A DNA stretch of 64,000 bases, taken from assembly GCA_014526335.1 (NCBI GenBank), contig JACTAT010000043.1, forward strand, positions 1,375,997 through 1,439,996, read 5' to 3'. Made by a program: the position numbers and the translations under genes. Below the pieces are notes generated by a model. It saw only the letters and a list, made by a program, of their open reading frames with translations. It was not told the DNA's origin and made no database searches. The DNA comes from Chrysaora quinquecirrha (taxonomy: Eukaryota > Cnidaria > Scyphozoa > Semaeostomeae > Pelagiidae). Of the stretch, positions 34,924-46,309 are shown piece after piece. Within the stretch, counting starts at the first letter, position 1; the number at the start of each line of letters is the position of its first letter.

Positions 34924-35931
34924 TCAAGTGGGGTATGAAACCCTTGCATGTTGTCTTGTGTTAGCCAACACATCTAAAGAATTTGATGCTAAACAGTCAC
35001 TTTCAGATTTATTGCCAACCACATCACCTGTGCAGGTTGGAGAAAATGGAAAATCCTTCAAAGTGGTTTGAACTGGGATACTTCTGGCTAGGGTGGATGG
35101 TCTTTCAGTTTGACTTATTGGTGAAGACACATCAAAGCGAACTGTAAAAGAAACATGATCGAAATAAGAAGGGTTCAGTACAGTTCAGAAAGCTTAAAGA
35201 AGGGGGGAGTTAGTAATATATTCAACAGAGTTTTTCCTCTTGGCCCAGGTGGGGTAATGATCAAGTCTTGCTTTCCTGGCTCGATATACTTAAATTCAAA
35301 TCCACCTCCTGACTCTAAAAGAAAAAATTCCTCAATTAATAAGCCTTGTAGATCCACTGCAGACCAATTACAGGGCAATGACACTTTCTTTTCGCCAAGT
35401 TCGTTCACAAACAAATTCCGTTTTTCCTGCTTTGACGGCACTGTCTCCTGGTCTTTGTTTGCTAAGCAGAAGAATTCTTTGGTCACCAGCTTTGTTTTTG
35501 GTGGCATCAGTTTGGGCTTCTTTGCCGGCCTCTTTCTATTTCTGATGCCAGCACTACCTGCTGAATTGGAATCTGAGTAGCTTGATGCTGGACTTGCTAG
35601 TGCTATACAGATGTTTGAAAAGGCGCTGAATTTCAGCATTCACAACTGGCCTACTGTATGCGGGAGTGGAGACACTGCCAAGAAGGCTAGGCCCAGCTGC
35701 TAGAGAATGCCTGGTGGTTTTAAGCTCCGAAGAAAAAGGTACTGACGAAGATGGCCCTACACACTGTGTTGTATTAGGCGACAGTGCTATGCTATGGACA
35801 GCCCTCATTGCTCGCACAGAAAGGTCTTCAACTTTGTTCCCGCTATTATCTCCTCCACCAGATGCCATTTTGATTTTACTAAATATATTGAGCATTGGTA
35901 CCATGTGCTCATATGCGAATAATAATGACAA
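34924..35931 (-). pseudogene. Hypothetical protein, possibly HECT-family fragment
   Basis: Pieces 35931-35554 (Ser/Pro-rich, MASGGGDNSG), 35639-35175 (KRPAKKPKL; FFCLANKDQETVPS; ELGEKKVSLP; GGGFEFKYIEPGKQ) and 35130-34924. The middle piece resembles the N-terminal module that precedes HECT domains in a family expanded in coral genomes (LGEKKIS-P and GGFE blocks). No HECT catalytic domain is seen, and a + strand LINE occupies the place where it would follow. A frameshift lies near 35590. The family link is from memory and weak. Confidence 0.35.
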
Positions 35932-35935
35932 GTTT

Positions 35936-35996
35936 AAATAATAATGAAAAACAGTGTATAATAATGAAAAATGAAGGATAATAATGAAAATTATGC
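35936..35996. repeat. Short ATAATGAAAA tandem repeat
   Basis: Four imperfect copies of ATAATAATGAAAA just upstream of the 35931 - strand start. Confidence 0.6.
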
Positions 35997-36315
35997 ATAA
36001 TTTTGGAGGTCATGGCACCCCATAATAGATGGTATTGTAACAGTCTGCACTGCATTTACTAATTTGAAGAGACCTGTGACAAACAGTAAATGTTAAATTC
36101 TTACAGACACAAAAATAACACTTATAATTTTGAGGAATTTTGAAAATAATGTTTAACATAATTTTTAGGTAAATGAATCTTCTGATCTCTTCCTCATTTG
36201 GAAGCTGTTGGTATGCCACAGTTGCTTCTACCTTTCGTGTTAGGTTTAATCCTACAGCCATCAATGATAAAATTAAGATTTGACCAAATCTTGCACAAAT
36301 GCACATTTCTTCAAA

Positions 36316-36600
36316 TTAAGTTTCAAATTCACATTTCTGAAGGCCGCAATGACATAACATAACAGAGAAAGATGATCCTTGAAATCTGTGCCTGTACCCA
36401 ATACATTGCCATTCCCCTGACTTTTTCTTCACTAAGACAACAGGACTTGACGATGGTGAATGAATTTCTGTAACAAGCCCCTTTTTCTGTAATTCTGCAA
36501 CTTGCTTACGGACAACTGCTTTTAAAGCAAAAGGCAAAGAGTGCAGTGGATGTTTCACAGGTCTAGAATCCCCAGTGTTTCACCACATTAGTATCACCCA
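36316..36600 (-). pseudogene. Ty3/Gypsy reverse transcriptase fragment
   Basis: The - strand frame has LPFALKAVVRKQVAELQKKG, SSPVVLVKKKSGEWQ, the start of the Gypsy RT domain just before the catalytic core. Only about 80 residues remain. Not part of the two larger Gypsy elements. Confidence 0.75.
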
Positions 36601-37307
36601 GTGCTTCACCCAATATCTGAAGATCCACTTGAAAATATGTCTTCATAATCCATAAGCAGCTTCTTTATGAAGTTTGTTGGTGTGTTAACTTCATGAGCGG
36701 ACGTGTCGTGTTGTTCTTCGCCTTATTCAGATTACTAATATTGAATTCGGGACTTGAAGTTCACCAAATACTTATACATGAAGCCATTCTCAAGATCAGA
36801 GCCAGCCATAATCGACCACATGAAGAAAATATTTCCAAGAGCGCTGCAAAAAGTCTTGGCCTAAGCAAGTAAAGGATTACCTTGCATCTCTTGTTGAAAC
36901 GGTGTGGTGTATATTTAACGGACAGCCAAAGGTGATGATTCTTATTTCATTCTGGATGTGAACAAGCTTTGGGTCGGTGATAGTAACGAACCTGACGGGG
37001 ATATTAATTCTGGCTGTGGTGACAAGGAAACTGATGAATCGGTTCTTGTCTTTGATGGTGTGATCGAAAAGAGCAGTTGGGCTTCGCCCTTGCCAAATCT
37101 TGACACAAGGTCTTGAAGATCAGAAATTATAATCTTTCTTGACCTTATTTCAAAGCTGACAGATGATGTAAGAGAACTAAATGCTAAATTAGCTGATTCT
37201 AGTAAAGATAACGAAAAACTGCTTGAAAATATCCATTTGCTTAGTTTGGTAAACTTTATGCCTAAAACCCGAAGGAGCGAGCTGCCCCCAAGGGAAGAAG
37301 ATGATGA

Positions 37308-38185
37308 TTGTCCTCTGCATTGCAAAGATCGTTCATTAGTCGAAAGCCTATTGTGGATCTTACCTCAGTTGAAAAGCCTATTGTGGTAACACCAAAAAGC
37401 AACATTGTTTTCGAAAGTATTGAATTGGAAATCGAGAAAAGAAAGAAATGGAATCGTCGTAACAAAGCGAAAAGAAGAAAGGGAAAAAAGATCAAAGCCG
37501 CTAAAGCAGCAAATGTAAATATGGAAAGAGAGAAGCTGGAGACGCAAGATAAAAAAAAAGATGCCAATATCCAGATATTCAGTTCCTGTTTCATGGAGAA
37601 TTTAATAACAGCAAGCAAAGGAGATACAAATACTTCAAAAAGTGCTACCTGAGGCAGTAAGAAGAAAACAACTGTCATCCTCAATGATTCATTGCTTAAA
37701 AATGTACACGGATGAGAATTCAAAAAGCGTTGCAATAAAGATGAGCAAGTTTTCATAAAATGCTTTCCCGGTGCTATCATAAATGATTTGAAAAGATATT
37801 GCATCCCCTCCATTGAAAGAAATCCAGGCTAGGTTATTTTGCGTATTGGGACAAATGATTTGAAATCACAGAAATCTGCAGTAGAAATTGCAGAAGAAAT
37901 AGTGACTGTTGCAAAGTCTATCAAAAAAGAGGGTATTAATGCCAAGATTTCTGGTCTAGTACCAAGAGGCGATGGGTTGGAAGAGAAAAGATAAAAAGTT
38001 AATCATGTGTTGCAAGATCTCTGCAAGGTAAATGAATTTGAATTCACGGAGTATAACAATATTGACCCTTCGAAACATCTAAATAATAGTAGACTTCATT
38101 TCAATGTAAATGGAGATAAAGTTTTCAAAAACAATTTGTTTATGTTTTGCATAGAGGAAAGCAATTTTAAAGCTAGTCAGCATTG
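37308..38185 (+). pseudogene. LINE ORF1 with SGNH hydrolase-like domain
   Basis: The frame 37308-37652 is lysine-rich (KKWNRRNKAKRRKGKKIKAA), followed after stops by the SGNH blocks: TVILNDSLLKNV (Ser), VILRIGTNDLKS (Gly-x-Asn) and NSRLHFNVNGDKVF (His). CR1-like LINEs carry such esterase domains in ORF1. Four stops interrupt it. Confidence 0.75.
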
Positions 38186-38219
38186 ACTACATAGGCCTAA
38201 TAGTCACGAATTAATTTCA

Positions 38220-38720
38220 GGTTATGGGTGCGAGGGAAATGAGGTTGTACTGGACTGGGACACTTGTTAGACTCCTGCGTGGGAGAGCACGGAAGACCTC
38301 TTTGGGACCTCGTCTGAGGTTTCTCGACCAGAGAGCCCCTTGGGACAATCGTACCATGATTGCCTGTCGGGTGCTTCCTTTGGGGGTTTCTGTGGAACAT
38401 CCCCGTCGGAGGGGTTGTCAGCACTTTCTTATGGGGTATCTCATCAGTGGAACTTCTTCTTCAAGGTTCCCTGTTGTGCTGTGCAGCAGGCTCCCTGTCA
38501 GGCTCTCACACGTGTCCTGTTTGGCATCCCCGATGGGAGACTTTTCTGGATTTTCAGATGGGCTGTCTCCACCAGGAAGCCCTTCTGGAAATTTCTCGTT
38601 GGGTCTCTACGTCGGGTGGCCACTCTGGGGTTTGAGATTGGCATTTTACACTTGGGAGCTCTATTAGGGCTTCCTATGAGATTTCTGCCATGCCTGTTTT
38701 CTCTCCCATAAGCAATGTTC
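38220..38720. other. GC-rich spacer between LINE ORF1 and endonuclease
   Basis: All + frames are open for long stretches (Gly/Ser/Phe/Leu-rich) but resemble nothing known. Composition differs from the AT-rich flanks. It ends in an acidic linker (STGDEPVLEQDDVK) that reads into the endonuclease. Possibly a diverged minisatellite or low-complexity linker. Confidence 0.4.
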
Positions 38721-39624
38721 CTTCCTCGCCTACTCCAACTAATAAAACAAACAGCACTGTTGACGAAAGTACGGGTGATGAACCTGTCCTTGAGCAGGAT
38801 GATGTAAAGACAGTATTGAAAATATTCAATTAAGAAATCATAATGGTCTTCTTATTGCCTATTTGAATATAAATTCCATTAGGAATAAAATGGACTTTCT
38901 GAGACCCATGGTATCAGAAACGATTGATATCTTGATTATAGCAGAGACTAAGATCGACAATTCTTTTCCAACTTCACAAATTACAATTGAGGGATTTATG
39001 AAGCCATTTAGATATGATCGCAATCAAAATGGAGGTGGTTTGCTAATTTATGCTAGGTAGCAGACATCGGTCAAAGAGCTTATTCAGTGTAAAACTCCAA
39101 ACGATATAGAATGTGGAGTGATAGAGATCAATCTCAAAAAACAAAAATGGCTTCTAGTTGCCATCTATCACCCTCTATCGCAGTCACAACAATATTTCTT
39201 TAACAGAATTGGTAAATTACTGGATCATTATTGCCCTTATTATGAGAGTCTTATTTTAATAGGACATTTCAACTGTGAAATGGACGGGAATATCATCATC
39301 GTTGACAATTACAACTTAAATGAACTTGTTAAGAGCTCAACTTGCTTTAAGTCCGACAATTCCAGATGCATTGATTTAATTCTTACAAACAGGGAAAGAA
39401 ACTTTCAAAGTACCGTTGTTCAAGAAACAGGGCTATTGGACTTCCACGCGATGATTGTTACCGTTCTGAAAGGTAGATATGTCAAAAGGGGTCCCAAGTT
39501 AATCACCTATAGAGACTACAGCCGATATAACAGCATAGACTTCAGAATACATCTCTTCAATATGCTTTCTCCAGAGATAATAGAGAATGGAGACCAGGGT
39601 GTTTTTGAGGCAATAATTATTGGT

Positions 39625-40809
39625 CGTAATTTATAAACAGTGAGACGACCTGAAACGAGCTGAAACCACCTGAAACGACCTGAAACCACCTAAAACGAAC
39701 AGTCAAATTTGGAATCGAGGCTGAAACGACCTGAGATGACCTGCTATCTTAGCAACAAAGTGTTAAGGTCAAGGGATTTGTATTGTTCTTTACGCATTGG
39801 CGCATTCTTTTCTTATCACAATAGGAACACGTGTCAGTATCAAAGCGGCCATCCTTTCATCAGACACGTAATTTTCAGCGAAAGACAGTCTATCCAATCC
39901 ATAAGGGGTCATTGGGCATGAGGGGTTATGATGATGGGCGGTTTTCTGGGTTTTTCGAAACTTCGAGAGCTGTTTTACCAAGGGGCAATTCACTCCTCAG
40001 AAAGGTGTACGAAATTTTTATGAAAACAAAAGGATCTCCAAGAGATTTTTTGTGAAAACAAAAGGTTTTCTAGCAAAGATGTGCGGGGTTTTCAAGGAAT
40101 GAATCGCCCCTCGGGTTTTACGGTTTTACCTTCAAAAAGTACGGTTTTTCGGTTTTTCAATTTGTGATTTCGGTGTGGTTTAAAAGAGTTTTAACATGTA
40201 GGTCTACGTTTCAACTATTTTGGCTAAAAAATGTTTTTGCGGTTTTCAAACCGCTCCCCCCCTCCCCTATGCCTCCATAATGGAGTTTCGGAACCAACAT
40301 GTTGATCTAAAGAATTTGGCGTTAAACACAAAATTCAGAATAAAAGCAAAAAGAAAAGGCGAAAAAATTCAGAAAGCCCCTGGTTATTTATTTAAAAAGG
40401 TACGCATAAAGCTTATACTGCTTATACAGTAAATGGGAATTTGTGGGAGAACGTCAAAAACCAAATATCTTTATTGAAAATAGACTCCTCCTTTTGATCA
40501 GGAATTCATATCAAATCAATCAATTTCAGCTCCAATAGTGATTTTTTTTCAACTGATCTCAAACAATGCCTTCCCAGAGGGATTGCCGCTTTGATACTGA
40601 CATATGTTCCTTTTGTGATAAGAAAAGAATGCGACAATGCGTAAAGAACAATTCAAATCCCTTGACCTTAACACTTCGTTGCTAAGATAGCAGGTCGTCT
40701 CAGGTCGTTTCAGCCTTGATTCCAAATTTGATGGCTCGTTTCAGGTGGTTTCAAGTCGTTTCAGGTTTTTTCAGGTTGTTTCAGGTCGTCTCACTGTTTA
40801 TAAATTACG
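39625..40809. mobile_element. Mutator-like palindromic element with 9 bp duplication
   Basis: Inverted ends begin CGTAATTTATAAACAGTGAG and extend about 220 bp (39625-39860 against 40585-40809). The outer part of each arm holds tandem CTGAAACGAC/CTGAAACCAC units. Flanks ATTATTGGT at 39616-39624 and 40810-40818 are a 9 bp target duplication, as in Mutator-like elements with long inverted ends. The interior (~700 bp) has no transposase. Endonuclease codons continue across the site. Confidence 0.85.
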
Positions 40810-41756
40810 ATTATTGGTGTGCTGAATGAACTGGCTCCTGTTAAGAAAAAATCCATTCGTGCAAACGATGGGCCTTTCATGGCAAAAGCATTGCGTAAAG
40901 AGCACATGCACAGGGCTTTGTAACAAGTACAACAAAAATAGAACTGAGGAAAACCTGAAAGCTTTATGCAGCAGAGGAACAAATGTGTTAAATTATTGCG
41001 TAGAACCAAATTTGATTATTATAGGAACATTGATCTCGACAACCTCACTGATAATCATAAATTTTGGAAAACTGTAAAGCCACTTTTCTCAGAAAAAGTG
41101 CAAGTAAAATCAGCAATCACTTTAATTGAAGATGGAAAAATGGTTGGAAAAGACTCTGAAATTGCAGATATTTTTAACCACTTTTTCGCAAAATTATGGA
41201 AAGTCTAGAGATCTCTGTCAACGAAGCATTAATGCTTCCCATAAATGACATTTTAGACCCAATTGACAAAGTTATCCCGAAATACGAACCACATCCAAGT
41301 ATACACAAAAAAAGAAAAAATTATGTTTTCTGACATGTTTGAATTCGGAGAGGTTACTGTTGAAAATGTTACTGCCCAAATCAAAAAACTTAATGCAAGT
41401 AAGGCCTCTCCGGCTAACTAGGATTCTAAAGCAAAATCCTGATATGTTTTCCTTTGGTATTGAAAACATGTTCAACTCTGCGTTAGCTAGAGATGTTTTT
41501 CCCAAAGAATTGAAGCTGGGGATATAAGTTCAATCTTTAAAAAAGGAGATGCTTTTTCAAAGAAGAACTACCGACCAATAACAGTCTTGCCCTCAGTTTC
41601 AAAAATCTATGAAAGGTTGGTACAGGATCCAATGTTCACCTTCACCCAAAGGTTCCTGTCCCCACTCCTTTGTGGGTTTCGAGAAGGCTATGGCACACAG
41701 CAGTCACTATAGTCAGAACTGTAGAGTGAAAAATCGTGCAAAAGGTGATACAAGCA

Positions 41757-42190
41757 TGAAACTTGGCAAGAATACACAGTTTGATGAGCTGAAAAAGATA
41801 GGATGCAGACCCGTTCCGAAAAATGCGCCCTTATTCTATTTTTAGACTGGGGTACTCGGTACCATACCTCTACAAGTGTTTCTATTATAACTATATTGGG
41901 AATTATGATATTGCAACAAAACTTGCCAAGAATACACAGTTTGATGTGCTGAAAAGATAGGATGCAGACCCTCCCGAAAAATGCTCCGCTATTCAATTTT
42001 TAGACTAGGGTACTTGGTACCATACCTCTAAAAGGGTTTCTATTATAACTATGTTGGAAATTATGATATTGCAATGAAGCTTGGCAAGAATACACAGTTT
42101 GATGGGTTGAAAAGATAGGATGCAGACCGCTTCGGAAAATGGCCCCATATTCTATTTTTAGACTTGGAATTTTTTGTAAGAAATAATAAT
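41757..42190. repeat. Minisatellite, unit about 160 bp, 2.7 copies
   Basis: Units start at about 41757, 41919 and 42075 with ACTTGGCAAGAATACACAGT and contain AAGATAGGATGCAGACC and TTCTATTATAACTAT. Periods are about 162 and 156 bp. Reading frames through it are spurious. Confidence 0.85.
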
Positions 42191-43170
42191 TAATAGTCAA
42201 AAAAAGAAATAATGGACTAGTACCAACCTGTGGGGAACGCCTTGCAACATATTTCATCTATACAGTATGGTGTATAAAAACTGATGCAATGTTGTATATC
42301 ATAATGATAATATATTTAACCCATACCAGCCCCCTTCACTTCAGACTCAGCAGCTAATCTCCCTTAAAGAGAATCTCGGAGGGATAACTAGTATGCTCTG
42401 GCACCCCATGTTCTCGCATCAAATAAAACGGTCTGAAGAGAATGGTCGTATATGAGAGTTGGTGTATATTATTGATTGAGGGTATGTATGCTGAAAGTTT
42501 ATAAATTTTCACAGAGGTCACATGAATGTAATTAGTAACAAGGCCATACGTCATATATTCAAGTAGTTATCAGCCTTAGCTGATTGCATGCATTCTTCTA
42601 CAGTAAAGGCCCCTGGGGATGTGCCGCACTAGAGGAGAGGTACACTTTTGGACTTCTAGTATACCCAAGGGTATACTTTTTGGCATTTTTGGTCTTTGGT
42701 CTAGCAAAGGGTATGACATTTGGCAATGGAGCAGCCATGCTTTCATCTTTAAGTAGCATTGGAGAGTAGAAATTTCATTGTAAACATTTTTAAAAGAAAA
42801 TTTTAAAAGAAAAAAGTGGACCTTTGTATTTTTTGACTAAGACCAACAATTTTTAGCGTATTTGTCTAGCAAAAGGTATCAATTTGACAGAAATTGGTCT
42901 TGCCAAGGGTACCATTTTCTTGTAAAACTTAGTCTAGCCAACAGTACCATTTTGAATATGCCGGCCGCAGACCCCTACCCCAAATTTAGTGAAGAACCTT
43001 GATTGTACATATGGTAAAAATATATGATTTGTATATCCTTGAATTATGGTTATAGGTATCATTGTGTATGTCATGTATATGTGTACAAATTACCTCTCTA
43101 TTCTTTCCAAATTTTCAAACTTTAAGCATACAGATCCTTTACCATACACACTAGCTCTAATATATTCTTA
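42191..43170. other. No gene; degenerate short repeats at 42650-42960
   Basis: Within it, units like TCTAGCAAAGGGTAT and TTGGTCTTGCCAAGGGTACC recur loosely at 42650-42960, then CCGGCCGCAGACCCCTACCC. Possibly a decayed minisatellite related to the preceding one. The 5' LTR and gag start of the following Gypsy element were not found here. Confidence 0.45.
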
Positions 43171-43197
43171 GACTCGAGAACATGGGTGTGCCCTTAG

Positions 43198-43743
43198 ATG
43201 AGTAAGTGTGTTTTTTCAGAGACTGAAATGTCTACAAGATTAATTGATCAGTTTGTGGCTGGACTAATGGACTCAGGCTTACAATGTAAACTTTTGCAGG
43301 AACCACAAGCCTCTTTAGATACAGCTTTGTTAGTAGCAAGAAGATTTGAAACTGTCTCTTCTGCACAAGCTGCATTTGCCAAGAATTTGTCTGATTTCAA
43401 TCTTAATGCAGAAGTAAATGCTGTTGCAGCAACAAGGGCCAGACCCCCTGCTGAATGTTGTGCATGCAATGGTTTTGGACACATTGCCAAAACTTGCCCT
43501 TTTTATGGTAAAAACCCAGGTGGGGCTACCATCAACAAGCCAGTTTTTGTTTGTTTTAAATGTGGCAAACAAGGTCACGTTGCAAAGTTTTGCAGATTTG
43601 ATCCCAGAGGCCCTCAAAATTTTGCTGAATGTGAAAATAATTGGAGTAGATCTGATGCTAGACCACGGAATGAAGCAAAGTCTGTTTCAAAAAAGTGTTT
43701 TCTGTGTGATAATGCTGGCCATGTAGTTAGAGATTGCCCCTGA
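43198..43743 (+). CDS. Gypsy gag C-terminal part with three zinc knuckles
   Basis: A 181-residue frame: a helical capsid end (RLIDQFVAGLMDSGL, LDTALLVARRFE) followed by CCHC knuckles CCACNGFGHIAKTC, CFKCGKQGHVAKFC and CFLCDNAGHVVRDC. These bind the element RNA. The N-terminal gag is missing, so the ATG used is probably internal. Protease follows in the next frame, overlapping by a few bases as in many retroelements. Confidence 0.85.
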   Translation: MSKCVFSETEMSTRLIDQFVAGLMDSGLQCKLLQEPQASLDTALLVARRFETVSSAQAAFAKNLSDFNLNAEVNAVAATRARPPAECCACNGFGHIAKTCPFYGKNPGGATINKPVFVCFKCGKQGHVAKFCRFDPRGPQNFAECENNWSRSDARPRNEAKSVSKKCFLCDNAGHVVRDCP

Positions 43744-44409
43744 GCTCTGAGACAGAACAGAAAGATGACAAGGAAAGGCCAAACAATGCATCAACTTTGG
43801 CCATAGTGATACCCCTAGAAAATAGGAATTCATTGTTCATAACAGCCAAATTAAATGCTGTTCTATTTTCAAATTGTTTGATTGACACTGGTAGCCCTAT
43901 AAATCAGATTAATAAAGAAGTTTTTGATTGCTTGCCAGAGGACAAAAAAATAGTACCCAGTGATTTAGTTGCTCAAGCTGCCAATGGATCTGTGTTGGGA
44001 ATTTTAGGAAAATGTACACTTCGCCTTTCCGTTAATGAAAAGTTGTCAGATGAAACATTTTATATAGCTAAGACTATGAAAATACCAGTAATTTTAGGCC
44101 TCCAGTGGTTAAGCTGTAACAAAGCTAGCATTAATCTTACAGAGAATAAGTTAATTGTTGATGAAAGACAATTCAGTACGGTTATACACACTAGAATTAA
44201 AACCTACAGACAGTTTACCAGTTGTTTTGGGTCAAGATGTTGTTGTGCCACCAGGTCATGAAATGATAGTCCAGGGAAATCATAGTGTTTCATTTCAATC
44301 AGATTCAGTGCGTGAGCCTCAACTCAAAATGAGAGACAAAGGTATTTTCGTTGCTCGTGTTTTGGTATCTCCTAAACAAGAGGCTGTGCCCATTCAAGTT
44401 GTCAACCCA
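43734..44409 (+). CDS. Gypsy aspartic protease
   Basis: The frame from 43734 has the retroviral-type active site CLIDTGSPINQI, then a flap-like region and VILGLQWL before the frame changes near 44230. Sequence continues (44155 onward) with a linker (PPGHEMIVQGN) up to the MITE at 44410. It processes the polyprotein. Confidence 0.8.
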
Positions 44410-44673
44410 CAATCCTCGCCGAAACCTGTTGACACAAACAGAAAATTTCAGGATTTTTGGAGAAAAAGCTGCTCACTTTCCTTTCAATGTTGCTTTTCTA
44501 GCACAACACCCCCCTTTCCCCCAAATTCAATGTTGGGAATTGAAAATTATGACTCCTGGCACTTTACAAACTATACCAACATTGGGATTGGGGGGAGGGG
44601 GGGCTAGGAATGTCATCCGTTCGTTGGCGTTCCAATTTTTTGTAACATGTGTCAAGAGTTTCGGCGAGGATTG
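44410..44673. mobile_element. MITE inside Gypsy 1
   Basis: The left end CAATCCTCGCCGAAAC matches the right end GTTTCGGCGAGGATTG inverted; TGACACA/TGTGTCA extends the pairing. The interior has C-runs and G-runs around CAATGTTGG/CCAACATTG, a composition also seen in the 46072 MITE. It separates the protease from the RT domain. Confidence 0.75.
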
Positions 44674-46069
44674 CAGGGGCAGATGCTATCAAATTATTTA
44701 AAGACACTGTTATTGGTAATCTAGAGATGGTTGAGCAAGATACTGTCATTATTCCTGAGGCAATGGGGAATAACAAAGAACACCAAATAAGTAAGTTAAA
44801 AGTTGAAGGGTTAAGCTCTTGTGAAACTGAGAAGTTAAAATCTTTGCTTGAGAAATTCTCTGATGTTTTCTCTGAAACTCAAAATGACTTTGGCAAAACA
44901 CCCAAAGTGAAGCATGTCATAAATACAGGTGATGCAAACTCTATCAAACAACAACCTAGAAGGCTACCACACATGTTGAAAGATGTAGTAGATACCCAGG
45001 TGAAGACCATGCTAGAAAATAAAATAATTGAAGAAAGTCAGTCACCCTGGTCAAGTCCAATTGTACTTTTGAAAAAGAAAAATGGGGATTGGCGTTTTTG
45101 TGTAGACTTTAGAAAGGTCAATGATGTTACAGTCAAAGATGCATTTCCTATGCCTCGCATTGACCAAATGATGGACAATCTAGGTGGTCAAAAGTATTTC
45201 ACAACACTTGACCTGACCTCCGGCTATTGGCAGATTGATATGGATGAAGACAGTCGTCCTAAAACAGCATTTAGTGTTCCAAGTGATGGGCATTATGAAT
45301 TTAATGTTATGCCTTTTGGACTTTGCAAGGCTGTTGCTACCTTTCAACGTTTAATGGGAAGTATTTTATCTGGAAAACTAGGACTCCGAGCCCAAGCATA
45401 TTTGGATGATGTTCTTGTGACTGGACAAACATTTGATGAAAACCTTACCCAACTGAAAGCAGTTTTAAAGGCCTTCCAAGACTCTGGACTGAAACTCAAC
45501 TTTGAAAAATGTCATTTTGCCCAACAGTCAGTACAATATCTTAGATTCGTGATTGATGCTAATGGCATTAGACCTTGTCCCGAGAAAGTGAAAGCAGTTC
45601 TAGCAATGGCTAGACCAACAAATGTAACAGTACTTCGAAGATTCATAGGTTTGACAAGTTATTATCGAAGATTTATTTCAGGAGCAGCAGATATTCTTGC
45701 ACCCTTACACAGGTTATTGCAGAAAGATATACCTTGATAGTGGACAGAAAGTTGCAATCAGGCATTTGAACAGCTAAAGAAGCAGTTATCATCAGAACCA
45801 ATGCTATCCTTTCCAGATTTTGAGAGAGCTTTTATCATCTACTGTGATGCAAGTGATGCAGGTGTCGTTGCAGTTCTTTGTCAGAAAGATGAAAATGAGT
45901 ATGAGAGAGTTATTGCCTATGGTTCTAAGGGATTTACAAAGTCTGAGAAAAACTGGACGGTAACAGAAAAAGAATTGTTTGCTTTAGTTTGGGCAATGAA
46001 GCATTTTCACCCTTATGTCTATGGAAAGAAAACCCACATTTTCTCTGATCATGGAGCTTTACCGTGGGC
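44674..46069 (+). pseudogene. Gypsy reverse transcriptase and RNase H
   Basis: RT (to 45737) has SPWSSPIVLLKKKNGDWRFC, TTLDLTSGYWQIDM (Asp), FNVMPFGLC and the catalytic AYLDDVLV. Two adjacent stops (about 45735-45741) break the connection to RNase H, which resumes at 45801 with YCDASDAGVVAVL, TEKELFALVWAMKHF and HIFSDHGALPW. The composite insertion begins right after that Asp-His block; the rest of RNase H resumes at 51965. Confidence 0.9.
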
Positions 46070-46071
46070 TA

Positions 46072-46306
46072 CAATCTTGGACAAAATATATTGGAACAAC
46101 ATGAAAATTTTCATTTTCTCGCACGATCCCCCCTCTTCTCCCCCGAAACAATGTTGTTTCTGCAAAAATAGCTTCACTTTGCAACCAACATTGCTTCGGG
46201 GGGGGGGGAGGGGGGTTGAAAACAGAGCTCTCAGACAGTAGCATTTCATAAATAAAACAATTTTTCCGAAAACTACGAAATGTTTCAAATATTTTGTCCA
46301 AGATTG
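46072..46306. mobile_element. MITE copy 1 of the flanking pair
   Basis: Inverted ends CAATCTTGGAC / GTC(C)AAGATTG; interior with CCCCCCTCTTCTCCCCC and a G-run that can pair. TA on the outer side only. Confidence 0.85.
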
Positions 46307-46309
46307 TCT

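Larger units (their letters stand above)
36930..41710 (+). mobile_element. CR1-like LINE split by a Mutator-like element
   Basis: ORF1 (36940-38185) ends in an SGNH domain; a GC-rich spacer (38220-38720) follows; then endonuclease (38830-39624: AYLNINSIRNKMDFL, IIAETKID, NGGGLLIYA, LIGHFNCEM), the MULE-like insertion (39625-40809), the linker (40819-41330) and the RT N-terminus (ISSIFKKGD, KKNYRPITVLPS, LLCGFREGYGTQQ at 41530-41705). It stops where the minisatellite begins. Same family type as the LINE at 5.1-8.2 kb. Confidence 0.85.

Noticed and set aside
38224..38711. Overlapping 90-147 residue frames
   Set aside because: Several frames open at once because the segment is GC-rich; no domain and location inside a LINE.
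41609..42257. Reading frames over the minisatellite, both strands
   Set aside because: Periodicity follows the 160 bp repeat; amino-acid repetition is a by-product.
43198..43743. Cellular zinc-knuckle protein
   Set aside because: Protease and RT of a Gypsy element follow directly, so this is gag.
46072..46306. Long terminal repeat of the Penelope-like element
   Set aside because: The unit has its own inverted ends; its second copy lies beyond two unrelated genes, and the hammerhead motif is outside it.
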